Assembly: GCF_030816475.1 (NCBI RefSeq)
Contig: NZ_JAUSXF010000001.1
Coordinates: forward strand, 806,001-870,000
Origin: Arthrobacter pascens
Lineage (GTDB): Bacteria; Actinomycetota; Actinomycetes; Actinomycetales; Micrococcaceae
Direction: 5' to 3'
Length of the DNA stretch: 64,000 nt
Part shown: positions 42,576 to 51,596 of the stretch, piece by piece
Numbering within the stretch: the stretch's first letter is position 1
Layout of the letters: every line of letters starts with the position of its first letter
Translations under genes and position numbers: made by a program
Notes under the pieces: model-generated
What the model was told of the DNA's origin: nothing
The model's input: only the letters and a program-made list of their open reading frames with translations
The model's database searches: none

Positions 42576-43324
42576 GCGAGCAAGCAGCAGGCACCGCCCC
42601 GGTGGCGGAAACAGCAGTGCCCAAGCTCCGGAGCAAGGACGAGCTGAAAGCCCTCGCCGAATCCGGTGCCGCCGAACTCGGCTGGGACGCCCCGGCCCGT
42701 GACGTCATCGCCTGGGTTGAGCGCAACTTCGACCTTCCCGCCGTCGCGGTGGCCTGCTCCATGGCCGACTCCGTCCTCCCGGCGCTCGTCGCTGACCAAA
42801 TGCCCGGCGTCGACGTCCTGTTCCTGGAGACCGGCTACCACTTCCCGGAGACCTACGCGACCCGGGATGAGGTTGCCGCGAACCTCCGCGTCAACGTGGT
42901 GGACGTGCTCCCCGAGAACACGGTGGAACAGCAGGACCGGCTCCTGGGCAAGGACCTCTTCGCCCGCGACGCCGCCCAGTGCTGCGCCCTCCGCAAGGTA
43001 GCCCCGCTGCGCCGCACCCTGGCCGGCTATGAACTCTGGTTCACTGGCGTGCGCCGCGACGAGGCGCCCACCCGCACCAACACTCCGCTGGTGACCTGGG
43101 ACGAGGCCAACAGCCTGGTCAAGGTCAACCCGGTGGCCGCCTGGACGTTCGACCAGCTGGTCCAGTACTCGGATGACAACCTCCTGCCCGTCAACCCGCT
43201 GCTTTCCCAGGGTTACCCCTCCATCGGCTGCCAGCCCTGCACCCGCAAGGTGGCGCCAGGAGATGACCCCCGCGCCGGCCGCTGGGCAGGCACCGACAAG
43301 ACAGAATGCGGACTACACGTATGA
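42572..43324 (+). CDS. cysH: Adenylyl-sulfate reductase (CysH, Fe-S type)
   Basis: A 250-residue thioredoxin-dependent reductase. It has the PAPS-reductase fold ('VAVACSMADSVLPALVADQM', 'FLETGYHFPETYATRDEV', 'WFTGVRRDEAPTRTN') and the CC...CxxC iron-sulfur set ('AQCCALRK', 'GCQPCTRK') that marks APS reductases, plus the catalytic 'TECGLH'. No APS kinase gene is in the operon, consistent with direct APS reduction. GTG start overlaps the sir stop. Confidence 0.93.
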   Translation: MSEQAAGTAPVAETAVPKLRSKDELKALAESGAAELGWDAPARDVIAWVERNFDLPAVAVACSMADSVLPALVADQMPGVDVLFLETGYHFPETYATRDEVAANLRVNVVDVLPENTVEQQDRLLGKDLFARDAAQCCALRKVAPLRRTLAGYELWFTGVRRDEAPTRTNTPLVTWDEANSLVKVNPVAAWTFDQLVQYSDDNLLPVNPLLSQGYPSIGCQPCTRKVAPGDDPRAGRWAGTDKTECGLHV

Positions 43325-44268
43325 GCACTTTCCTAACCGAGGAGCCCACCCAGGTGACTGACGCTGCCATTTCCACGCGCCTGAGCAGCCTGGACACGCT
43401 TGAGTCCGAGGCCATTCACATCATCCGCGAGGTTGTGGCCGAGTTCGAGAAGCCCGCGCTGCTGTTCTCCGGCGGCAAAGACTCCGTGGTCATGCTGCAC
43501 CTGGCTACCAAGGCGTTCTGGCCCGGCAAGGTTCCGTTCCCCGTGCTGCACGTGGACACCGGCCACAACTTCCCCGAGGTCATCGATTTCCGCGACCGCA
43601 CGGTGGAGCGGCTGGGACTGAAGCTCGTCGTCGGCTCCGTCCAGGAATTCATTGACCGCGGCGAGCTCGCGGAGCGTGCCGATGGCACCCGCAACCCGCT
43701 GCAGACTGTCCCGCTGCTGGACGCCATCCAGCAGAACAAGTTCGACGCCGTCTTCGGCGGCGGCCGCCGTGACGAGGACAAGGCCCGCGCCAAGGAGCGC
43801 ATCCTGAGCCTCCGCGACGAGTTCGGCCAGTGGGACCCGCGCAACCAGCGCCCCGAGCTGTGGAACCTGTACAACGGCCGCCACACCGTGGGCCAGCACG
43901 TCCGCGCATTCCCCATCAGCAACTGGACCGAGCTGGACATCTGGCGCTATATCGAACGCGAAAACATCGAGCTGCCGGGCCTGTATTACGCCCACGACCG
44001 CGAAGTGTTTGCCCGCGACGGCATGTGGCGTGCAGTAGGCGAGGTTTCCCAGCCGCTGCCGCACGAGGAAGTCATTGTCAAGACGGTCCGCTACCGCACC
44101 GTGGGCGACATGTCCTGCACCGGTGCCGTTGAATCGGCCGCAGCCACCATGAGCGACGTTGTGATCGAAGTTGCCGCCTCCACCATCACCGAACGTGGTG
44201 CCACCCGTGCAGATGACCGCATCTCCGAGGCAGCCATGGAAGACCGCAAGAAGGATGGTTACTTCTAA
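43321..44268 (+). CDS. cysD: Sulfate adenylyltransferase subunit 2
   Basis: A 315-residue PP-loop ATP pyrophosphatase. 'ALLFSGGKDSVVMLHLATKA' is the PP-loop; 'VDTGHNFPEVIDFRD' and 'VFGGGRRDEDKARAKER' are CysD motifs. It forms APS from ATP and sulfate with CysN. ATG at 43321 overlaps the cysH stop (ATGA). Confidence 0.96.
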   Translation: MSTFLTEEPTQVTDAAISTRLSSLDTLESEAIHIIREVVAEFEKPALLFSGGKDSVVMLHLATKAFWPGKVPFPVLHVDTGHNFPEVIDFRDRTVERLGLKLVVGSVQEFIDRGELAERADGTRNPLQTVPLLDAIQQNKFDAVFGGGRRDEDKARAKERILSLRDEFGQWDPRNQRPELWNLYNGRHTVGQHVRAFPISNWTELDIWRYIERENIELPGLYYAHDREVFARDGMWRAVGEVSQPLPHEEVIVKTVRYRTVGDMSCTGAVESAAATMSDVVIEVAASTITERGATRADDRISEAAMEDRKKDGYF

Positions 44269-45708
44269 ATGAGCACCGACACTTCACTCCTGGCCGCCGA
44301 GCTGGAAACAGCCCTGCCCACCACGCTTTTCCGCTTCGCCACCGCCGGATCGGTCGACGACGGCAAGTCCACTTTGGTGGGCCGCCTCCTGCACGACTCC
44401 AAGGCAATCCTGGCAGACCAGCTCGACGCCGTTGCCCGTACCTCGGCTGACCGCGGCTTCGGCGGCGCCGGCGCGACCGGGACCCAGGCGATCGACCTCG
44501 CCCTCCTGACCGACGGCCTACGGGCCGAGCGCGAGCAGGGCATCACCATCGACGTCGCCTACCGCTACTTCGCCACCGACCAGCGCAGCTTCATCCTGGC
44601 CGACTGCCCCGGGCACGTGCAGTACACCAAGAACACGGTGACCGGCGCGTCCACCGCGGATGCCGTCGTCGTACTCATCGACGCCCGCAAGGGTGTCCTG
44701 GAGCAGACCCGCCGGCACCTGTCAGTGCTGCAGCTGCTCCGCGTGGCGCACGTAATCGTGGCCGTGAACAAGATCGACCTGGTGGACTTCAGCGAGTCCG
44801 TGTTCCGCGAGATCCAGGCCGACGTGCAGCGCGTTGCCCGAGAACTGGGCATCGGCTCTGCTGAGCTCGGCACCGCGGATCACATCGATGACCTGCTGGT
44901 GATCCCGGTGTCCGCGCTCGACGGCGACAACGTGGTGGAGCGCTCGGAGCGCACCCCGTGGTACGACGGTCCTGCCCTGCTCGAAGTCCTGGAGACCCTG
45001 CCGGCCGCCGACGAAATCGACACGCAGCTGGAGAGCTTCCGCTTCCCCGTGCAGCTGGTGGTCCGGCCGCAGGGTGCATTGGCACCGGACGCCGTGGCTG
45101 CCGGCTTGGATGTGGAGGCCTACCGCGACTACCGTGCGTACGCCGGCCAGATCACCGAGGGTTCCGTGAAGGTGGGGGACAAGGTTTCCGTCCTGACCCC
45201 CGGCCAGGGTCCCCGCACCACCACCGTGGTGGGCATCGACTTCGCCGGAGCCTCACTCCAGGAAGCCGCCGCGCCGCAGTCTGTTGCGATCCGCCTGGCG
45301 GATGAGTTCGACGTCGCCCGTGGAGACACCATTGCCGCCGCCGGAACCGTCCGCGACTCAACTGCCGACCTGTACGCTGCCCTGTGCTGGCTCTCGCCCA
45401 AGCCCCTGCGTGAGGGCGCCAAGGTGCTGGTCAAGCACGGCACCCGCACGGTCCAGGCGCTGGTCCGCAACGTCAGCGGCAAGCTGGACCTGGCCTCGTT
45501 CAAGCTCGAAGCCACGTCAAGCCTTGAGCTGAACGACATCGGCCACGCGCAGCTCCGGCTCGCCGCCCCGCTGCCGCTGGAGAACTACACGCACCACCGC
45601 CGCACGGGTGCGTTCCTCGTCATCGACCCGCTGGACGGCAACACGCTGGCCGCAGGGCTGGTCAAGGACCACCCTGGCGACCACGAGGACGAGCGGTACT
45701 CGATCTAG
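44269..45708 (+). CDS. cysN: Sulfate adenylyltransferase subunit 1 (GTPase)
   Basis: A 479-residue EF-Tu-like GTPase driving APS formation. G1 'GSVDDGKSTLVGRLLHDS', G3 'ADCPGH' and G4 'NKIDLVD' are present, with two beta-barrel domains after. No C-terminal CysC (APS kinase) fusion. It begins directly after the cysD stop. A partly paired hairpin (45724 on) follows the gene. Confidence 0.96.
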   Translation: MSTDTSLLAAELETALPTTLFRFATAGSVDDGKSTLVGRLLHDSKAILADQLDAVARTSADRGFGGAGATGTQAIDLALLTDGLRAEREQGITIDVAYRYFATDQRSFILADCPGHVQYTKNTVTGASTADAVVVLIDARKGVLEQTRRHLSVLQLLRVAHVIVAVNKIDLVDFSESVFREIQADVQRVARELGIGSAELGTADHIDDLLVIPVSALDGDNVVERSERTPWYDGPALLEVLETLPAADEIDTQLESFRFPVQLVVRPQGALAPDAVAAGLDVEAYRDYRAYAGQITEGSVKVGDKVSVLTPGQGPRTTTVVGIDFAGASLQEAAAPQSVAIRLADEFDVARGDTIAAAGTVRDSTADLYAALCWLSPKPLREGAKVLVKHGTRTVQALVRNVSGKLDLASFKLEATSSLELNDIGHAQLRLAAPLPLENYTHHRRTGAFLVIDPLDGNTLAAGLVKDHPGDHEDERYSI

Positions 45709-45723
45709 GTCCCGCACAAACAG

Positions 45724-45772
45724 CCCTGCCCCGCATGACCGGTGTTGTCCCACGCCGGTAATGCAGGGCAGA
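45724..45772 (+). terminator. Probable terminator of the sir-cysN operon
   Basis: CCCTGCCCCGCATGACCGGT at 45724 is imperfectly inverted by ACGCCGGTAATGCAGGGCAG near 45752-45771. The arms are about 20 bp with mismatches; no long T run follows, so termination efficiency is uncertain. Confidence 0.55.
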
Positions 45773-45869
45773 GCCGTTCCTGGCATGGGCCGGGTTTTCT
45801 GCTGCGTTCGACGGCGGCCCTTGCCTCGCCGCAGCGGCCCCACCATCATCATGAGTGGGAGGGATCGCC

Positions 45870-47036
45870 GTGGAACAGATCAGCAGCAAGCTCATCAACT
45901 GGGCCTCGATCCTGGATGACAAGACCCGCGAGCAGGCCCTGGCAACGTCGCGGCTGCCCTTCATTTACCCGCACCTGGCGCTGATGCCGGACGCGCACCT
46001 GGGCAAGGGCGCCACAGTGGGGTCCGTGATCCCTACCGAACGCGCGATCATTCCGGCAGCAGTGGGCGTCGACATTGGCTGCGGCATGATCGCCGTGAGG
46101 ACCCAGTACACAGTGGCGGACCTCCCGAAGGACCTGAAGCGGCTGCGGGAGGATATCGAGCGTGCCATCCCGTTGTCCGCGGGGCACAACAACCGCGACG
46201 TCCAGGCCACCGCCGAACCACGCATCGCGGAGCTGCGGAAACTGGCAGCCGGGGCAGGCTTCAATCCCGCAGAGTACCTTGCGAAGTGGGAGCTCCAGCT
46301 GGGCTCACTCGGGTCCGGCAACCACTTCATCGAAGTCAGCGCGGATGAGGGCGATGCCATCTGGCTGTTCCTGCATTCGGGATCGCGGGGAGTGGGCAAC
46401 AAAATCGCGCAGCACCACATCGGCGTGGCCCAGCGGGTGATCCAGAAAAAGGGGATCAGGCTTCCGGACGCTGACCTCGCCTACCTTGAGGAGGGCACGG
46501 GCGAATTCAGCCGCTACATCAAGGAACTGCGCTGGGCCCAGCATTTCGCCCTGCTTAACCGCGAGGAAATGATGGACAGGGTGATCACCCGGTTCAGCCG
46601 CTGGGTGGGCGGACCGGTACAGGAACGCGAGCGGATCAATTGCCACCACAATTTCACCGAGCTGGAGACGCACTACGGCAAGTCCGTGTGGGTGTCCCGG
46701 AAGGGGGCCATCAAAGCCGAGCACGGCGATCCTGGACTTATCCCCGGTTCCATGGGGACGGCGTCGTACGTGGTGGAAGGCCTCGGCAACCCGGCGTCTC
46801 TCAATTCCTCGCCGCACGGCGCCGGCCGGGAGTACTCGCGCAATGCCGCACGCAAGACGTTCTCCCTCGAGGAGCTGAAGAAAGCCATGCGGGGGATCGA
46901 GTTCCGCGCCAGCGAGGCGTTCATAGACGAGATCCCGGCCGCGTACAAGCCCATCGACCAGGTCATGCAGGACGCCGCGGACCTGGTCAAGGTACGCCAC
47001 AAGCTGCGGCAGCTGGTCAACGTCAAAGGCAACTAG
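45870..47036 (+). CDS. rtcB: RtcB-family tRNA-splicing/RNA ligase
   Basis: A 388-residue RtcB ligase joining 2',3'-cyclic phosphate (or 3'-phosphate) to 5'-OH RNA ends using GTP and Mn2+. Motifs: 'DIGCGMIAVRT' (Cys metal ligand), 'GSGNHFIEVS', 'HSGSRGVGNKIAQHHI', 'NCHHNFTE', 'GSMGTASYVVEGLG' and 'SSPHGAGREYSRN' with the guanylylated His region. GTG at 45870 follows GGGAGGG. No archease or RtcA is nearby. Its place between sulfate and sulfonate genes is unexplained. Confidence 0.92.
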   Translation: MEQISSKLINWASILDDKTREQALATSRLPFIYPHLALMPDAHLGKGATVGSVIPTERAIIPAAVGVDIGCGMIAVRTQYTVADLPKDLKRLREDIERAIPLSAGHNNRDVQATAEPRIAELRKLAAGAGFNPAEYLAKWELQLGSLGSGNHFIEVSADEGDAIWLFLHSGSRGVGNKIAQHHIGVAQRVIQKKGIRLPDADLAYLEEGTGEFSRYIKELRWAQHFALLNREEMMDRVITRFSRWVGGPVQERERINCHHNFTELETHYGKSVWVSRKGAIKAEHGDPGLIPGSMGTASYVVEGLGNPASLNSSPHGAGREYSRNAARKTFSLEELKKAMRGIEFRASEAFIDEIPAAYKPIDQVMQDAADLVKVRHKLRQLVNVKGN

Positions 47037-47157
47037 TCCGGCGAACCCAGCGAAGTCGCACGAGATTGGCGTCCCGAATGTGACGTCAGATGAACCCGCA
47101 TGACCCCCCGTTTCCACTTCATTGAACCCCGTTTATGACAATCCCTATGGTGAGTCC

Positions 47158-48309
47158 ATGACTAGTTCCAAGCCCGGGATGACCCGCATCGAGGCAGGCG
47201 AAAACGCAGTGCCCAGACGCAGGCGTGCCATCGAGGCCGGGCTGGCGATCGGACTCGTCCTGTTGATCGCAGTGGGGGCGGTAGTGGCTTCCACGATTTC
47301 GCGTCATGAGGACGCCCAGGCAGCGGCACCTGCGAACAACGCTGCGGCTGAGCTGAAGCTGGGCTACTTCGCGAACGTTACGCACGCTCCCGCGCTGGTG
47401 GGCCTGAGCAAGGGCTTCCTCCAGGACGCGCTGGGCAGCACCAAGCTCAGCACCCAGGTCTTCAACGCCGGCCCGGCAGCGATCGAGGCGCTGAACGCCG
47501 GCGCGATCGACGCCGCGTATGTCGGTCCCAACCCGGCCATCAACTCCTTCGTCAAGAGCCAGGGCGAGTCCGTCAGCATCATCGCCGGCGCCGCGGCAGG
47601 CGGCGCGCAGCTGGTGGTCCGGCCGACCATTAATTCCGCCGCGGACCTCAAGGGCAAGACCCTGGCGACCCCGCAGCTTGGCGGCACCCAGGATGTGGCG
47701 CTGCGTGCCTGGCTCACCAGCCAGGGCTACAAGACCAACGTGGACGGCAGCGGGGACGTGGCGATTAACCCCACTGACAACGCCCAGACGCTGAAGCTGT
47801 TCCAGGACGGAAAGCTCGACGGCGCCTGGCTGCCTGAGCCCTGGGCCTCCCGCCTGGTGCTCCAGGCCGGAGCCAAGGTCCTGGTGGACGAAAAGGACCT
47901 CTGGGACGGCTCGCTCTCCGGCAAACCGGGAGAGTTCCCCACCACCATCCTGATCGTGAACAAGAAATTCGCCGCCGAGCACCCGGACACGGTCAAGGCA
48001 CTGCTCAAGGGCCACGCCAAGTCAGTGGACTGGCTCAACACAGCCCCCGCGGCGGAGAAGACCTCGGTCCTGAACGCGGCGCTGCAGGAGTCTGCCGGCG
48101 CTGCCCTCCCGGCGGATGTCATCGACAGGTCCTTGAAGAACATCGTCTTCACCGTGGACCCGCTGGCCGGCACCTACCCCAAGCTGCTGAAGGATGGCGT
48201 CACCGCCGGCACCACCAAACAGGCCGACATCAACGGCATCTTCGACCTCGCCGCGCTCAACGAGGTCACCGGCCAGTCCATCTCCGCCGCCGGGCTCGGC
48301 AAGGGCTGA
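47158..48309 (+). CDS. ssuA: Aliphatic sulfonate ABC transporter substrate-binding protein
   Basis: A 383-residue exported protein. The N-terminal basic region with helix 'AGLAIGLVLLIAVGAVVAST' lacks a lipobox, so it may be an uncleaved anchor. The type II SBP domain contains 'LGYFANVTHAPALVGLSKGF', 'GPAAIEALNAGAIDAAYVGP' and 'WLPEPWASRLV', typical of SsuA/TauA/NrtA-type proteins. Sulfonate specificity is inferred from the sulfur setting; nitrate or aliphatic sulfate esters are alternatives. First of three genes. Confidence 0.88.
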   Translation: MTSSKPGMTRIEAGENAVPRRRRAIEAGLAIGLVLLIAVGAVVASTISRHEDAQAAAPANNAAAELKLGYFANVTHAPALVGLSKGFLQDALGSTKLSTQVFNAGPAAIEALNAGAIDAAYVGPNPAINSFVKSQGESVSIIAGAAAGGAQLVVRPTINSAADLKGKTLATPQLGGTQDVALRAWLTSQGYKTNVDGSGDVAINPTDNAQTLKLFQDGKLDGAWLPEPWASRLVLQAGAKVLVDEKDLWDGSLSGKPGEFPTTILIVNKKFAAEHPDTVKALLKGHAKSVDWLNTAPAAEKTSVLNAALQESAGAALPADVIDRSLKNIVFTVDPLAGTYPKLLKDGVTAGTTKQADINGIFDLAALNEVTGQSISAAGLGKG

Positions 48310-48361
48310 CCCCGGCTCCTCCGCACCAGACCAACCACCACACCAACCAAAGGACGGGACC

Positions 48362-49087
48362 ATGCCAGTCGTACTGGAAAACCTGGGCAAGCGCTTCGGC
48401 GACGGCGCCCCGGTGCTGGACGACGTCAACGCCAACATCGGGAAAGGCGAGTTCGTCGCCCTCCTCGGTGCTTCCGGCTGCGGCAAATCCACCCTGCTGA
48501 ACATCATGGCAGGACTTGAGGTCCCGACGTCGGGCGCGTTGGAAGTGCCCAGCGACGGCGCCGCCTTCATGTTCCAGGACGCCGCCCTTTTCCCCTGGCT
48601 CACCGCGCGGGAGAACATCGAGCTGGCACTGAAGCTTCGAGGTGTCGGAAAGGCCGAACGCCGCGTCAAGGCCAATGAACTCCTTGACTTGGTGCACCTC
48701 GGTGGCGCGGGGGACAAGCGCCCGCATGAGCTTTCGGGCGGCATGCGCCAGCGTGTGGCCCTGGCCCGTTCGCTCGCCCAGGACCGGCAGCTGCTGCTCA
48801 TGGACGAGCCGTTCGCGGCCCTCGATGCCATCACCCGCGACCTCCTCCATGACGAGCTGGAGCGGATCTGGAAGGAAACCGGGCGCACCATCGTTTTCGT
48901 CACGCACAATGTCCGCGAGGCCGTGCGGCTGGGCCAGCGCGTGCTGCTGCTTTCCTCCCGACCGGGCCGGGTGGTCCAGGAATGGGCCGTCACCGAAGAA
49001 CACCGAACCGACGCCGGACTTGCCGGACAGCTGACCGGGGTCATCACCGCCCGGCTGCGTGAGGAGATTCGCCGCCATGCCAAGTAA
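48362..49087 (+). CDS. ssuB: Sulfonate-type ABC transporter ATP-binding protein
   Basis: A 241-residue ABC ATPase: Walker A 'LLGASGCGKSTLLNIMAGLE', Q-loop 'MFQDAALFPWLTARENI', signature 'LSGGMRQRVALARSLAQD', Walker B 'LLLMDEPFAALDAIT', switch His in 'FVTHNVREA'. The FPWLTA segment and overall length fit the SsuB/TauB/NrtD group. AAAGGACGG precedes the start; its end overlaps the permease start. Confidence 0.94.
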   Translation: MPVVLENLGKRFGDGAPVLDDVNANIGKGEFVALLGASGCGKSTLLNIMAGLEVPTSGALEVPSDGAAFMFQDAALFPWLTARENIELALKLRGVGKAERRVKANELLDLVHLGGAGDKRPHELSGGMRQRVALARSLAQDRQLLLMDEPFAALDAITRDLLHDELERIWKETGRTIVFVTHNVREAVRLGQRVLLLSSRPGRVVQEWAVTEEHRTDAGLAGQLTGVITARLREEIRRHAK

Positions 49088-50024
49088 CCCCACTCCATTG
49101 GTAGACGCCCCGTCGGAACCCACGGAAACCAGGCACATCACTGCTGCCCTCACGAGGTCATCCACGGGCAGCGAGGACCTGCGCGAGCTTGAATCCGGGC
49201 TTGATTCACTGCAGTCCGACGCCGCGCGCAAGCACCGCATCGACTGGAGCCGCATCCTCCTCCCGGTGGCCGCGCTGGTGGTCCTGGTCCTGGCGTGGCA
49301 GTTCTACGTATCGCTCGGCATCAAGCGGCGTGACCTGGTTCCCGGACCGCTCGATGTGCTTGAACAGGTCGGCGTGCTGTGGGGAGAAGGCAAGCTCCAG
49401 GAAGCTGTGTGGACTTCACTGCAGCGAGGGCTCGTCGGATTCCTGATCAGCGTGGCCGTCGCCACCCCCGTGGGGCTGCTGCTGGCGCAGGTTGCGCCGT
49501 TGCGCCGCGCGTTCGGGCCGCTCATTTCAGGCCTGCAGGTGCTGCCGTCCGTGGCATGGGTGCCTGCGGCCATCATCTGGTTCGGCCTCACCGACGGGAC
49601 GGTTTACTTCGTGGTGCTCATGGGTGCCATCCCGTCCATCATCAACGGACTGATCTCCGGCGTGGACCAGATCCCGCCGCAGTACCGCAGGGTGGGAACC
49701 GTCCTGGGCGCCTCAAAGCTCGAGATGGCACTGCAGATTGTTCTTCCCGCGGCGCTTCCGGGCTACCTGAGCGGACTCAAGCAGGGATGGGCCTTCTCCT
49801 GGCGCTCCCTGATGGCCGCGGAAATCATCGCCGTGGGCGGTACTATCGGCTTCGGCCTCGGCTCATTGCTGGACCAGGGCCGCGCACTGTCCGACATGAC
49901 GGTGGTGATGGCCGCCATCCTGCTGATCCTCGCCGTCGGCATCCTGATCGAACTGCTGGTCTTCGCGCCGATCGAAAAGCGCCTCCTCCGCAGCCGGGGG
50001 CTCCTCGCCGGCAGCACCCGCTAG
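49077..50024 (+). CDS. ssuC: Sulfonate-type ABC transporter permease
   Basis: A 315-residue permease with an unusually long soluble N-terminus of about 60 residues and then six helices. The EAA loop 'PQYRRVGTVLGASKLEMALQ' and 'LPAALPGYLSGLKQGWAFSW' are typical of SsuC/TauC. ATG lies inside the end of ssuB and has AGGAG nine bases upstream. Completes the importer. Confidence 0.93.
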   Translation: MPSNPTPLVDAPSEPTETRHITAALTRSSTGSEDLRELESGLDSLQSDAARKHRIDWSRILLPVAALVVLVLAWQFYVSLGIKRRDLVPGPLDVLEQVGVLWGEGKLQEAVWTSLQRGLVGFLISVAVATPVGLLLAQVAPLRRAFGPLISGLQVLPSVAWVPAAIIWFGLTDGTVYFVVLMGAIPSIINGLISGVDQIPPQYRRVGTVLGASKLEMALQIVLPAALPGYLSGLKQGWAFSWRSLMAAEIIAVGGTIGFGLGSLLDQGRALSDMTVVMAAILLILAVGILIELLVFAPIEKRLLRSRGLLAGSTR

Positions 50025-50050
50025 CCGCCCAGCACCCCATCCACAACGTC

Positions 50051-50089
50051 AGCAGAGCCCGACGGCGACTCCCGCCGTCGGGCTCTGCT
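50051..50089 (+). terminator. Perfect hairpin terminator after ssuC
   Basis: AGCAGAGCCCGACGGCG (50051-50067) and its exact complement CGCCGTCGGGCTCTGCT (50073-50089) flank a 5-base loop; TTGTGTGTGG follows. Confidence 0.85.
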
Positions 50090-50106
50090 GTTGTGTGTGG
50101 CCTCCG

Positions 50107-50180
50107 AAACGGGGCACTTTGGCTCGGACACGCCGGGATTTGAGCAGCCGGAGGGCCTGATCCTCACCAAAGTGCCCCAC
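50107..50180. repeat. Intergenic palindrome, family C, copy 1
   Basis: GGGGCACTTTGG (50111-50122) is inverted as CCAAAGTGCCCC (50167-50178). The 44-base interior holds GGACACGCCGGG and GAGGGCCTGAT, which recur in copy 2 at 51450. It lies between convergent ssuC and the cupin gene. Confidence 0.9.
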
Positions 50181-50216
50181 GACGGCGCCCCGCGGCGATG
50201 TTTCCCGCGAGTGGCC

Positions 50217-50708
50217 CTAGGTTTCCGGGAAGGGCGGGGGACCTATGATCTCAATTCCGCCATTCACGCGTCCTGATTCGCGAATGCGGTCGAAGTCCAC
50301 CTTCCCGACGCCGTTCCCGAGGGCAGGTTCACTGGCGCCGAAGTAGAATTCCTGGGCACTGCCGGGGGTGTGCAGACACAGCACCCGGGTCCCCTCCTGA
50401 AGGACCTTGAAGGCGTGCGGAACACCTCTCGGTGCGATGGTCACACCGCCCGCCGCGACCCGGTGCTCCGTGCCGTCCATGTGCATCAGGATTTCCCCGG
50501 CCAGGATGTACATGGTTTCGTCCGAATCCGGGTGGGTGTGCAGGGGAGTGACCTTGTTGAGGCCCATCTCGTCTTCGAATAGCAGGAACGCGCCCGCCGT
50601 CTCCTCCGCTGTGGCCTTCCACGTATGCACCCCGCCCCCGAAGAACCAGCGCCTGGCGCCTTCGCCTGGCTGTCGGATGATTGCTGTTGCTGAATTCTTC
50701 GTCTCCAT
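50217..50708 (-). CDS. Cupin-domain protein
   Basis: A 163-residue single-cupin protein. The metal-binding set is 'PLHTHPDSDETMYILAGEIL' (two His, Glu) and 'APRGVPHAFKVL' (His). A leading 'RWFFGGGVHTWKAT' precedes. Enzymatic (dioxygenase/isomerase) or ligand-binding role undetermined. Start 50708 with GAGG upstream. Divergent from the TetR gene, with a perfect dyad between them. Confidence 0.87.
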   Translation of the reverse strand: METKNSATAIIRQPGEGARRWFFGGGVHTWKATAEETAGAFLLFEDEMGLNKVTPLHTHPDSDETMYILAGEILMHMDGTEHRVAAGGVTIAPRGVPHAFKVLQEGTRVLCLHTPGSAQEFYFGASEPALGNGVGKVDFDRIRESGRVNGGIEIIGPPPFPET

Positions 50709-50736
50709 GGTGCTCGCCTCGATGCGTTTGATGGAC

Positions 50737-50758
50737 TTATGGGACTGGAATCCCATAA
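50737..50758. promoter_or_regulatory. TetR-type operator between cupin and TetR genes
   Basis: TTATGGGA, six bases, TCCCATAA: a perfect 8-bp dyad of 22 bp total, just upstream of both divergent genes. It fits a TetR dimer site that controls both promoters. Confidence 0.85.
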
Positions 50759-50773
50759 CAAGACTGGTGTACC

Positions 50774-51394
50774 ATGAAGCGCATGTCAAGGACTTATGCG
50801 GACGTTGGGCGGACGGGTCAGAAGCGCCGGACGCTGGATGCCCTGGTGGCTGCCGCGCGACAGCTCGTTGCTTCCGGTGCCACGCCTACGGTGGACGAGG
50901 CTGCGCTGCTAGCCGGGGTTGCCCGGAGCACCGCTTACCGGTATTTCCCTGGCCAGCGCGAGTTGCTGGGGGCGGCGCATCCGGAAACCGCCCGGACGTC
51001 GCTGCTGCCCGCGTCACCTCCTGAGGACGTGGCCGAGCGGCTGGATGCAGTGGTAGCGGAGTTCACTGCCATGATCATCCAAACCGAAGCCCAGCAGCGG
51101 ACCATGCTGCGGCTTTCGCTCGAGCCCGCCGAGGGGCAACAGGACTTGCCCCTGAGGCAGGGCCGGGCGATCGGCTGGATTGCCGAGGCCCTCTCCCCGC
51201 TCCGGGGAAAGATGGACGAGAAGGACATCCACCGGCTGGTCCTGACCATCCGGAGCGCCATCGGAATCGAGGCACTGGTGTGGCTGACGGATATCGGCGG
51301 CCTCAGTAGGGAAGGGGCCGTTGCCTCCATGCGCTGGACGGCGGCTGCGCTCCTGTCGCACGCGCTGACGCACGGACTTCCGCCCAAGACCTGA
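50774..51394 (+). CDS. TetR-family transcriptional regulator
   Basis: A 206-residue regulator. The N-terminal helix-turn-helix is 'ATPTVDEAALLAGVARSTAY' followed by 'RYFPGQRELL', the canonical TetR YxxF end. The C-terminal ligand domain ('VVAEFTAMIIQTEAQQRTML') is unassigned. ATG at 50774 or 50783. Likely represses itself and the divergent cupin gene through the dyad at 50737. Confidence 0.9.
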   Translation: MKRMSRTYADVGRTGQKRRTLDALVAAARQLVASGATPTVDEAALLAGVARSTAYRYFPGQRELLGAAHPETARTSLLPASPPEDVAERLDAVVAEFTAMIIQTEAQQRTMLRLSLEPAEGQQDLPLRQGRAIGWIAEALSPLRGKMDEKDIHRLVLTIRSAIGIEALVWLTDIGGLSREGAVASMRWTAAALLSHALTHGLPPKT

Positions 51395-51449
51395 CCGCAA
51401 GCTCCGCCGTCGGGCTCCCGCTGTTCTGTTTGGCAGCCGCGCAGCAGCC

Positions 51450-51523
51450 GAAACGGGGCACTTTGACACGGACACGCCGGGTTTTTGCCCCTGAAGGGCC
51501 TGATGCACGCCAAAGTGCCCCAC
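51450..51523. repeat. Intergenic palindrome, family C, copy 2
   Basis: GAAACGGGGCACTTTG (51450-51465) is inverted as CAAAGTGCCCCAC (51511-51523). The interior again contains GGACACGCCGGGTTTT and GGGCCTGAT, so both copies share far more than the arms. Located between the TetR and SirC-SUMT genes. Confidence 0.9.
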
Positions 51524-51596
51524 GGCGGCGTCCCGCCACGCCCTGGCCGCTAAGTTACGCCGGGTTACCTTACGTGAACTGGTGTTGCTGCCCCCG

